Below, one piece after another: positions 28,566 to 34,665 of a stretch of DNA of 64,000 bases. Made by a program: the position numbers and the translations under genes. How positions within the stretch are numbered: the first letter of the stretch is position 1; every line of letters starts with the position of its first letter. Source of the DNA: Qipengyuania sp. SS22 (lineage in GTDB: Bacteria > Pseudomonadota > Alphaproteobacteria > Sphingomonadales > Sphingomonadaceae); assembly GCF_025736935.1 (NCBI RefSeq), contig NZ_CP107048.1, positions 1,612,001-1,676,000 of the forward strand, written 5' to 3'. The notes beneath the pieces were generated by a model. The model was not told the origin of the DNA and made no database searches. It saw only the letters and a list, made by a program, of their open reading frames with translations.

Positions 28566-29306
28566 TTAGCCGAGGCGCATGAGCTGCGCGCCGCTTTCGT
28601 CGATTTCGCGTGCGGTCGAGATGACCTTGCTACGCATGGCGAAGAGGCGCTGGGCATCGATCATCTCGACCAGCACTTCGGTGGTTTTCACATTGGATCC
28701 TTCGACCGCGCCGACCTTGACGGTCGCCGCTTCGTCGGTCGGCAGGATGCCGCCGCCTTCGACCCGGAAGAGGCCGTCGAGCCCCTTGCTGATCGGCGAG
28801 CCCTGCCACGCTGCCAGCTTGATCCGGCCGATTTCGGCGGGTGGCTGGTCAGGCGTGGCGGGATCGGCCAGCGTGATCGTGCCGTCGGGCGCGATCGCGG
28901 GAAAGCCGGTCGGCGGGATAGTGATCGGGCCGGTCTCGCCCATTACCGGGAGCCCCTCGCCATTGACGAGCAGGCCGGTGGCCGAAATCGACAGGTCGCC
29001 GCGCCGTGTATAGGCCTCGGTGCCGTCGGTCGCCTGCACCGCCATCAGCGCGTCGGTCGCCATCGCGATGTCGAGATCGCGCCCGGTCTGGACGATTTCG
29101 CCTGCGGCCATATTCGCGCCGCGCACGCGAGCGGTCTGCATCGCGCGCGCCTCGTTGGGCTGCCCCTCGATGGTGACGGCCCGCTGGTCGAGCATTTCGG
29201 CACGAAACCCGAGCGTGTTGGCATTTGCCATATTGCTCGCGATGACACGCTGGCTGTCCATCGACGCCCGCATGCCCGAAAGCGCGGTATGGATGAGGCG
29301 GTCCAT
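28566..29306 (-). CDS. flgF: proximal rod protein FlgF
   Basis: A 246-residue rod protein. It begins MDRLIHTALSGMRASMDSQR followed by VIASNMANANTLGFRAEM, has the AYTRRGDLSISATGLLVNGEG box, and ends with VKTTEVLVEMIDAQRLFAMR. The start MDRL and position between flgE and flgG identify it as FlgF rather than FlgG. Confidence 0.94.
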   Translation of the reverse strand: MDRLIHTALSGMRASMDSQRVIASNMANANTLGFRAEMLDQRAVTIEGQPNEARAMQTARVRGANMAAGEIVQTGRDLDIAMATDALMAVQATDGTEAYTRRGDLSISATGLLVNGEGLPVMGETGPITIPPTGFPAIAPDGTITLADPATPDQPPAEIGRIKLAAWQGSPISKGLDGLFRVEGGGILPTDEAATVKVGAVEGSNVKTTEVLVEMIDAQRLFAMRSKVISTAREIDESGAQLMRLG

Positions 29307-29311
29307 GGCGA

Positions 29312-30124
29312 TCAGGTCCGCAGGTTGATGACGGTCTGCGAGATCTGGGTCGCGGTGTCGATCGCCTTGGCGTTCGCCTGGAAGTTACGCTGGGCGGTAA
29401 TCAGCCCGACGAGTTCCTCGGCGATATCGACGTTCGAACGCTCGAGCGCGCCCGAGAGCAGCGAGCCATTGGCGCCCGAACCGGGCGAACCATAGCTTGC
29501 CGGACCCGACAGGCCGGTGCCTTCCCAGTTTGCCGAGCCGACCTTCTTGAGACCGGTAGGCGAAATGAAGTTGGCCAGCGCGACCCCGCCGACGGGTTCG
29601 ACCGAACCATCGGTATAGGAGGCCTGGACCACGCCCGTGCTGGAGATGGTAACCCCGGCGAATTCGGCACCCGCGGCGTTGGTCTGCGGGACTGTGGCAT
29701 CGCTGATCGCATTGCCGGTCACTGCACCATTGGCATCGACCGGAAACAGCTGCAGCCGGTTGCCCGCACTGTCGGCGATGTGCCCGGTCTCGGTCATCGT
29801 GAACGAGCCTGCGCGGGTATAGAGCGTCGAGCCGTCGGCAGGCGAGCGCATGGTGAAGAAGCCATCGCCGGTCAGCGCGAGATCGAGCGCCGAACCGGTC
29901 TGTTCGACCGGGCCGAGCGAGAAGTTCTGCGTGATCGATTCCACCGAAGCGCCGATCCCCTGGATCATGCGCGGGTTGGTCAGCGCCGAACCGGCGACGA
30001 TCTCGGAGAATTCGGTGCGGCTGCGCTTGAAGCCGTAGGTCTCCGAGTTGGAAATATTATGCGCGATCACGCCGAGCGAGGTCTGCGCATTCTTCATGCC
30101 GTTGAGCGAGGTATAGAAGGACAT
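29312..30124 (-). CDS. flgE: flagellar hook protein FlgE, short form
   Basis: A 270-residue hook protein. The N-terminus MSFYTSLNGMKNAQTSLGVI and the C-terminus NVDIAEELVGLITAQRNFQA are those of FlgE, and it lies between flgD and flgF. Enteric FlgE has about 400 residues, so the surface-exposed D2 domain must be strongly reduced; the region TNAAGAEFAGVTISSTGVVQ is what remains of the central part. It should still polymerise into the universal joint. Confidence 0.9.
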   Translation of the reverse strand: MSFYTSLNGMKNAQTSLGVIAHNISNSETYGFKRSRTEFSEIVAGSALTNPRMIQGIGASVESITQNFSLGPVEQTGSALDLALTGDGFFTMRSPADGSTLYTRAGSFTMTETGHIADSAGNRLQLFPVDANGAVTGNAISDATVPQTNAAGAEFAGVTISSTGVVQASYTDGSVEPVGGVALANFISPTGLKKVGSANWEGTGLSGPASYGSPGSGANGSLLSGALERSNVDIAEELVGLITAQRNFQANAKAIDTATQISQTVINLRT

Positions 30125-30139
30125 CGAATGTCTCCCTGA

Positions 30140-30421
30140 TCAGATTTCGGTGGCGGACTGGGTGGTGACGATCAGCTGGTCGAGCTTGTCCGCGATCTGC
30201 TCGAGCATGGCATTGGTTTCCGACACGCCGGCGAGCGAGGAGAACTGCGCCATCTGGGCGAGCATTTCCTTGTTATCGACCGGATCGAACGGATCCTGCT
30301 GTTGCATCTGGACGGTCAGCAGGCGCAGGAAATCGCCCTGCCCCAGCGCGTCCATGCCGCGGCCGGATGTGGAAGTGGTGGAAGCGACCGGCGAGGTCGT
30401 CTGGGTAGTTATGGTGGTCAT
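30140..30421 (-). CDS. flgD: hook assembly cap FlgD, minimal form
   Basis: A 93-residue protein containing only the FlgD N-terminal scaffold region (GQGDFLRLLTVQMQQQDPFD then NKEMLAQMAQFSSLAGVSE). Typical FlgD proteins have ~220 residues with FlgD-Ig and Tudor-like domains forming the cap; both are missing. The reading frame ends in a normal stop 15 bp before flgE with no sign of frameshift downstream, so this looks like a genuine short form. Its ATG overlaps the flgC stop. Confidence 0.9.
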   Translation of the reverse strand: MTTITTQTTSPVASTTSTSGRGMDALGQGDFLRLLTVQMQQQDPFDPVDNKEMLAQMAQFSSLAGVSETNAMLEQIADKLDQLIVTTQSATEI

Positions 30422-30828
30422 TTCATTCTCATCGTTTCGAGCATGAGCTGCTTGGCGGTCGACATGGCCTCGACCATGTTGCGGTACTGGCGCGAGGCTT
30501 CGAGCATCTCGACCATCTCGGCGTTCTCATCGACGGGGGCTTCCCAGACATCGCCATTCTCGTCGGCGAGCGGGTGGCCCGGATCGTGACGGCGGATCGG
30601 CGCGACATCTTCGCGCACCACCCCGCCGACGCGGACCGACGAAAGCCCCGAGGCACGGTCGAGCTCCTGCTCGAACACGGTGCGCATCGGGCGGTAGGCT
30701 TCTTCCTCGCTGCCCGAGACCGAACCCGCATTGGCCAGGTTCGACGCCGCGGTGTTCATCCGCACGAGCTGCGCGGACATGGCGCGGTGGCCAACCTCGA
30801 AGAAGGATGTGGGCCCCGCCATCGTCAT
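30418..30828 (-). CDS. flgC: proximal rod protein FlgC
   Basis: A 136-residue rod protein. It has the N-terminal MSAQLVRMNTAASNLANAGS helix, the RPMRTVFEQEL region, the proline-rich HDPGHPLADENGDVWEAPVD segment and the terminal ENAEMVEMLEASRQYRNMVE helix, all standard for FlgC. ATG 30828 overlaps the flgB stop (ATGA); the longer open frame upstream lies in flgB and is not used. Confidence 0.95.
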   Translation of the reverse strand: MTMAGPTSFFEVGHRAMSAQLVRMNTAASNLANAGSVSGSEEEAYRPMRTVFEQELDRASGLSSVRVGGVVREDVAPIRRHDPGHPLADENGDVWEAPVDENAEMVEMLEASRQYRNMVEAMSTAKQLMLETMRMK

Positions 30829-31172
30829 TCGCCCCGGATCGCGCGGGTGACGGTTTCGACCCGTCCGCGCAGGAAGTTGAGCGTGGCGGTGTAGGCAACC
30901 GCGTTTTCGGCGAAGGCGGCCTGTTCGGTCGACATCTCGACCGTGTTGCCGTCGAGGCTGGCCATGGTCGGAATACGGTACTGGATCGCGCCATCGGTCG
31001 CGCGGTCGGCCTGCGCGCCGCCCAGGCGTGCCTGCAGCGCGGCAGCAAAGTCCACGTCGCGGGCCTTGTATCCGGGTGTCGCCGCATTGGCGATATTCGA
31101 ACCGAGCACACCCATGCGCTGCGACCGGATCTCCAGTGCCGCCCCGTGAATGCCGAACAAACCTTCGCTCAT
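30825..31172 (-). CDS. flgB: proximal rod protein FlgB
   Basis: A 115-residue rod protein with RSQRMGVLGSNIANAATPGY and KARDVDFAAALQARLGG at the N-terminus and a terminal helix NTVEMSTEQAAFAENAVAYT. It heads the long minus-strand rod/hook operon. A GGAGG ribosome binding site precedes its ATG, and a near-perfect sigma-54 promoter lies about 35 bp upstream. Confidence 0.95.
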   Translation of the reverse strand: MSEGLFGIHGAALEIRSQRMGVLGSNIANAATPGYKARDVDFAAALQARLGGAQADRATDGAIQYRIPTMASLDGNTVEMSTEQAAFAENAVAYTATLNFLRGRVETVTRAIRGE

Positions 31173-31204
31173 GTGAGCCTCCGCAAAATATACGGGAGAT
31201 GTTC

Positions 31205-31220
31205 AGCAAGGGGCGTGCCA
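31205..31220 (-). promoter_or_regulatory. sigma-54 promoter of the flgB operon
   Basis: On the minus strand the sequence reads TGGCACG-CCCC-TTGCT, an exact match to the -24/-12 consensus TGGCACG-N4-TTGC with the required 10 bp between GG and GC. The predicted transcript starts about 22 bases before the flgB ATG. An almost identical element lies at 33763. Confidence 0.92.
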
Positions 31221-31263
31221 AAACCCGATTGCCGCGCCCCGGCAGGCGAAACCGGCAGGATGT

Positions 31264-31289
31264 GGCAAGGTCTTGCCGGAAAGCGGCAA
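31264..31289. promoter_or_regulatory. overlapping palindromes, candidate FlbD enhancer site
   Basis: GGCAAG-GT-CTTGCC (31264-31277) overlaps TTGCCG-GAAAG-CGGCAA (31273-31289). The cluster lies about 45-70 bp upstream of the flgB sigma-54 promoter, the normal place for an enhancer-binding protein. A sister palindrome TTGCCG-TAAG-CGGCAA is at 33026-33041 beside the flgM promoter. Binding by the FlbD-like protein encoded at 52397 is inferred. Confidence 0.55.
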
Positions 31290-31355
31290 AGTTCGGCTGC
31301 CGCATAAATCCTGCCCAGCCCGCGCCGTTCTTGGTCAGCAAGGAGTAGCTACCCC

Positions 31356-32012
31356 ATGCTGGAAACCTGGTTCGATCCCGAAGCGATCGCCATTGTCCTC
31401 GTCGGCACGCTCGTCGCCACGCTGCTGCGTTGCGGGGTGGCGGACAGCCGCATCGCCATCGGCGCATTGCGCGGATTGTTCGAACGCGCGTTCGACGTGG
31501 CGCGGGCCAAGGGCGAACTGGCCCTGCAGATCCGCGAGATTGCCGATGACGGCTTTATCCGCGCCGAGCCGCATCATTTCGGCGATAGCGAATTCGACAG
31601 CCTGTCCGATCTGATCATCAGCCAGCGTTCGATCCAGTCGCTTCACGGCGAACACCAGAAATTCAAGGAAGCGCGGCTGGCCAATGCGCAAACCGCCATG
31701 CGCGTGTTCGATTGCGCGGCGGAACTGGCGCCGGTGCTGGGTCTGGCGGGCACGCTGGTCGCGCTGGGCCAGGCGCAGGGAACGGCGGCGCAGGATACCG
31801 GCCTGGTCGGCGCTATCGCCATGGCAGTCGTCACCACGCTGTACGGCCTCCTGGCCGCGAATTTCCTCTTCGCCCCACTGGGCAGCGCGATTGCGCGCAA
31901 GTCGCGGCAGGAAGAGCGCGACCGCGATGCAGTTCTCGAATGGCTCGCCCACGGGATACGCCAGACCGGCGTGGCCAGCGGCGCGCCACACAGCGAGCGC
32001 GACGCGGCATGA
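31356..32012 (+). CDS. MotA/TolQ/ExbB-family proton channel protein
   Basis: A 218-residue membrane protein with one N-terminal helix (AIAIVLVGTLVATLLRCGV), a cytoplasmic stretch of ~90 residues, and two C-terminal helices (AAELAPVLGLAGTLVALGQA and IAMAVVTTLYGLLAANFLFA). The G-L-x-G-T-L and TTLYGLLxA patterns are those of MotA/TolQ/ExbB channels. It is shorter than the motA product at 22539 and overlaps the following membrane protein by 4 bp, so the two probably form a second stator-like or Tol/Exb-like pair. Its place between flgB and flgA suggests a flagellar role. A GCCGCATAAA at 31299 could be part of a weak sigma-28 promoter. Confidence 0.8.
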   Translation: MLETWFDPEAIAIVLVGTLVATLLRCGVADSRIAIGALRGLFERAFDVARAKGELALQIREIADDGFIRAEPHHFGDSEFDSLSDLIISQRSIQSLHGEHQKFKEARLANAQTAMRVFDCAAELAPVLGLAGTLVALGQAQGTAAQDTGLVGAIAMAVVTTLYGLLAANFLFAPLGSAIARKSRQEERDRDAVLEWLAHGIRQTGVASGAPHSERDAA

Positions 32013-32464
32013 TCCTGCGCGCGGCTTCGGGCTGGCAAACGGTAACCGCGGACCTCGCGCTGATCCTGTTCCTGATCACGGCACAGGCGGTGCGCGAGAC
32101 TCCCGCCCCGCCGCCAGAAGTCGAGGCCGAAATCGAAGCCGAGCCCGAGGCTGAAATCGACGTTGAAGAACCGGCGCCGGTGACATCCTCCGCACTTGCG
32201 CTGCACAAGCCCGCGCCGGGCGAAAGCGTCCACGAATGGCTGCTCGCCGCCGTTACCGACGAGCGGCAGGTCGCAACGATTTCGATCGGCTATGCCCCGG
32301 GCCAGCGCGAACAAGCCCTGGCAGAAGGCGAACGCCTGCTGGGTGAAGCCGAGGCCGCCGGCGTCGCCGCGCGGCTGATCGCGATGCCGAACGCGTCCGA
32401 CGACATCCTCGTGTCGGTCGATTACCTCCGCACGGCGCCGGATGGCACGAACCTTGCTCCGTAA
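32009..32464 (+). CDS. single-helix ExbD/MotB-like partner, unknown function
   Basis: A 151-residue protein with one N-terminal membrane helix (TADLALILFLITAQAV) preceded by an aspartate at residue 15, the position of the ion-binding acid in ExbD, TolR and MotB. An acidic Glu/Pro linker (about residues 33-55) and a ~95-residue periplasmic domain follow. That domain is not a recognisable OmpA peptidoglycan-binding module. Coupling (ATGA) to the upstream channel protein supports a two-component proton-driven complex. The exact function is unknown. Confidence 0.72.
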   Translation: MILRAASGWQTVTADLALILFLITAQAVRETPAPPPEVEAEIEAEPEAEIDVEEPAPVTSSALALHKPAPGESVHEWLLAAVTDERQVATISIGYAPGQREQALAEGERLLGEAEAAGVAARLIAMPNASDDILVSVDYLRTAPDGTNLAP

Positions 32465-32465
32465 C

Positions 32466-32498
32466 CGCGAAGACCCCCATGCCGGGGGTGGTTTCGCG
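32466..32498. terminator. hairpin between the ExbD-like gene and flgA, possible terminator
   Basis: CGCGAA (32466-32471) pairs with TTCGCG (32493-32498), and an inner stem of CCCCC with GGGGG closes it, with a small mismatch between. No T run follows, so it may be an attenuating or mRNA-stabilising hairpin rather than a true terminator. Confidence 0.35.
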
Positions 32499-32518
32499 AA
32501 CCGGAGTCAGGATCGACC

Positions 32519-33034
32519 ATGCGTCACACATTGCCCCTAACACTCGCCGCCGCGCTGTGTGCGAGCGCCGCCGCCGCAGCAGCGCCCATGGACCTGTCGA
32601 TCATCGATCGCGCGGTCACCGATTTCACCGGCGCCGATATCGGCCAGCCAGGGGGCGCCAAGCTACCCGTCGACCGCCGCCTGAGGCTCACCGCCTGCCA
32701 ATCGCCGCTCGACCTGCAATGGTTCGGCCGCGACCAGCGTTCGGTCCAGATCGCCTGTCCGAGTGCGGGCTGGCGTATCTATGTCGCCGTCGACGGCGGT
32801 TCGGGCAGCGGCCGCTACGCCGCCGCCCCCGAATATGGCGAGACGATCGTCGCGCGCGGCGAGAACGTCAGCATCCTCGTGCGCGGCAAGGGGTTCACCC
32901 TCACCCGGCAGGGGGCTGCCGTGGAAGACGGCGCGCGGGGCGAATGGATCAAGGTCCGCGCCACTGGGCAGCGCACCGAAACGCTGCGCGCAATGGTGAT
33001 CCGCCCGGGCCAGGTCGGCATCGATTTGCCGTAA
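32519..33034 (+). CDS. flgA: P-ring assembly chaperone FlgA
   Basis: A 171-residue periplasmic protein with a Sec signal peptide (LPLTLAAALCASAAAAAA). Residues ~50-80 carry the RRLRLTACQSPLDLQWFGRD region of FlgA. The C-terminal SAF-like domain contains VARGENVSILVRGKGFTLTR and ends AMVIRPGQVGIDLP. It assists FlgI polymerisation into the P ring. It lies on the plus strand, divergent from the flgB operon that contains flgI. Confidence 0.9.
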   Translation: MRHTLPLTLAAALCASAAAAAAPMDLSIIDRAVTDFTGADIGQPGGAKLPVDRRLRLTACQSPLDLQWFGRDQRSVQIACPSAGWRIYVAVDGGSGSGRYAAAPEYGETIVARGENVSILVRGKGFTLTRQGAAVEDGARGEWIKVRATGQRTETLRAMVIRPGQVGIDLP

Positions 33035-33051
33035 GCGGCAAAATAATTGCC
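33026..33051 (+). promoter_or_regulatory. sigma-54-like promoter of flgM-flgN with overlapping palindrome
   Basis: CGGCAAAATAATTGCC (33036-33051) has GG and GC separated by exactly 10 bp, matching the -24/-12 pattern with an imperfect -24 flank. A perfect palindrome TTGCCG-TAAG-CGGCAA (33026-33041) overlaps its -24 element. If that is an FlbD site, its position would favour repression or direct competition rather than enhancer activation. The element overlaps the last codons of flgA. Confidence 0.62.
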
Positions 33052-33113
33052 GGGGAGTTAAACCCGCGCATCGATCGCCGTTCTGTTGGTCAACCAGCTT
33101 ATGGAGCGAAACG

Positions 33114-33401
33114 ATGCGTATTGTCGGATTGCCGGAATTCTCGGGAGCAGTGGTGCGTCCAGGCGCAGCAATTACCCCTGCCGGGAAGATTTCTCCCGCG
33201 CAGAAGGTTGCTGCGGAAGCACGCGAGGCCGAAGCTCCCATATCGACATCGCGCGTTTCTGCCGGCCCTGAGGGTCCCGTCGACCACGAACGCGTGGCCG
33301 AGATCCGCAAGGCGTTGGAAACCAATTCCTACCCGCTGGTCCCGACCGAGATCGCCGATGCGATCATCGCGGCGGGCATGTACGGAAAGGTCGGGAAATG
33401 A
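33114..33401 (+). CDS. flgM: anti-sigma-28 factor FlgM
   Basis: A 95-residue protein whose C-terminal half (DHERVAEIRKALETNSYPLV then PTEIADAII) matches the FliA-binding part of FlgM. The N-terminal half is Ala/Pro-rich and probably disordered, as needed for export through the hook-basal body. The ATG follows GGAG 7 bases upstream. It would hold FliA (36761) inactive until the hook is complete. It overlaps flgN by 4 bp. Confidence 0.88.
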   Translation: MRIVGLPEFSGAVVRPGAAITPAGKISPAQKVAAEAREAEAPISTSRVSAGPEGPVDHERVAEIRKALETNSYPLVPTEIADAIIAAGMYGKVGK

Positions 33402-33733
33402 CCCGCAAACAGCAAACACTGGCCACCCTGCAACAGATGCTCGCACTTTTGCAGGGTGAGCGGCAGGCGCTTGCCGCTCTCGACCTCGATCGCATCGTCG
33501 CCTGCACCAATGGCAAGCTCGACCTGTGCGCCAAACTCGATGTGGTCGAGCAGGACAGCCTCGATGAAGAATGCCTGGGTGTGCTCGACGCGGTACGCCG
33601 CCTCAACGAGATCAACCGCCGCCTGCGCAACCTGATCGCCAGCAACGTCCAGAACCGCCTCGGTGCGCTCTCCGGCAGTAGCGAACCCTACGCCGCGCTG
33701 CCCCGCCAGGGCATCAACGTCGCGCTCGCCTGA
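33398..33733 (+). CDS. flgN: FlgN-like export chaperone
   Basis: A 111-residue, almost entirely helical protein with heptad-like leucines (QQTLATLQQMLALLQGERQA and VLDAVRRLNEINRRLRNLI). Sequence identity to FlgN cannot be judged without alignment, but the flgA-flgM-flgN order, size and coiled-coil character support the call. FlgN escorts FlgK and FlgL to the export gate. Confidence 0.75.
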   Translation: MTRKQQTLATLQQMLALLQGERQALAALDLDRIVACTNGKLDLCAKLDVVEQDSLDEECLGVLDAVRRLNEINRRLRNLIASNVQNRLGALSGSSEPYAALPRQGINVALA

Positions 33734-33762
33734 TAGCGGCGCTACTTCCTAGCCAGGAAATT

Positions 33763-33778
33763 TGGCACGGACCTTGCT
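33763..33778 (+). promoter_or_regulatory. sigma-54 promoter of the transglycosylase-flhA-fliA operon
   Basis: TGGCACG-GACC-TTGCT is an exact -24/-12 match with correct 10-bp spacing. The extended sequence TTTGGCACG..CCTTGCTGAAC is shared with the flgB promoter on the other strand. The predicted start is about 20 bases before the GTG at 33811. Confidence 0.93.
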
Positions 33779-33810
33779 GAACAACCGGGAACACAATTCC
33801 CGGAGGTTTC

Positions 33811-34665
33811 GTGCCTACAGTCAGTCCAGTCCAGAATGCCGATGTGCAGGGTGCGATCTCCCGCGCCGCGACGCGGACGGGTGTCGATTTCGATTACCTG
33901 CTGGCGCAGGCCCGGCTCGAATCCGGGCTCGACCCCAGCGCCAAGGCCCAGACCTCGAGCGCCTCGGGTCTCTACCAGTTCATCGATTCCACCTGGCTGC
34001 GCACGCTCGACCGGCATGGCGCGAAGCATGGCATGGACTGGGCCGATGCGGCGATCACGCCCAATGGCCGCGTGGCCGATACCGCCACGCGCCAGCATCT
34101 CCTGTCGCTGCGCTACGATGCCGATACCTCGTCGCTGATGGCAGCCGAACTGACGCGCGAGAACGCCGCGGGTCTGCGCACCAGCCTGGGGCGCGAAGCC
34201 GAACCGGCAGAACTCTATCTCGCGCATTTCCTCGGCCTTGGCGGCGCGCAGCAATTCCTGGGGGCGCTGGGCAGCAATCCCGACCAGTCGGCCGCGGCGC
34301 TGATGCCGCGGGCTGCGCGTGCCAACCGCTCGATCTTCTATAGCGGCGGATCGCCGCGTTCGGTCGGCGAAGTCATGACGCTGATGCGCGACAAGGTATC
34401 GGCGGCCTATGGCGACATGCCGATGCCATCCGGCGGCAATCGCGTGGAATTCGACGCGGCCCGCTTTGCCGCGCATGCGCCCGCCAGCACCAGCCGGCCC
34501 AGCCGCGGCAGCCTTGCGCTGCCCGCCCTGCCCGGACCCGGAGGGCCGCGTCCGTCGATGGCCGACACGCTCCGCAACACCTTTGGCGAAGGCGGCGCCG
34601 GCACAGGCCGCGCGAATGAGCATATCGCTGCCGCCTATGGCAAGTTCAGGGCGCTCGGCCTGTGA
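33811..34665 (+). CDS. flagellum-associated lytic transglycosylase
   Basis: A 284-residue protein with an SLT-type lysozyme-like domain. The catalytic glutamate is in LLAQARLESGLDPSAKAQTS, followed by the SSASGLYQFIDSTWL motif. The C-terminal ~80 residues are Pro/Gly-rich. The GTG start is fixed by CGGAGG just upstream and by the sigma-54 promoter. No clear signal peptide is present, so it may leave through the flagellar export gate. Since FlgJ here lacks its hydrolase domain, this enzyme probably opens peptidoglycan for the rod. It overlaps flhA by 4 bp. Confidence 0.88.
   Translation: MPTVSPVQNADVQGAISRAATRTGVDFDYLLAQARLESGLDPSAKAQTSSASGLYQFIDSTWLRTLDRHGAKHGMDWADAAITPNGRVADTATRQHLLSLRYDADTSSLMAAELTRENAAGLRTSLGREAEPAELYLAHFLGLGGAQQFLGALGSNPDQSAAALMPRAARANRSIFYSGGSPRSVGEVMTLMRDKVSAAYGDMPMPSGGNRVEFDAARFAAHAPASTSRPSRGSLALPALPGPGGPRPSMADTLRNTFGEGGAGTGRANEHIAAAYGKFRALGL

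Noticed and set aside
31264..31277. TGGCAAGGTCTTGCC as a plus-strand sigma-54 promoter for the channel-protein gene
   Set aside because: GG and GC are 9 bp apart, not the required 10; better explained as a palindromic protein-binding site.
33746..33759. TTCCT-AGCC-AGGAA hairpin after flgN as a terminator
   Set aside because: The stem is only 5 bp with no T run, and it lies immediately before a strong sigma-54 promoter.
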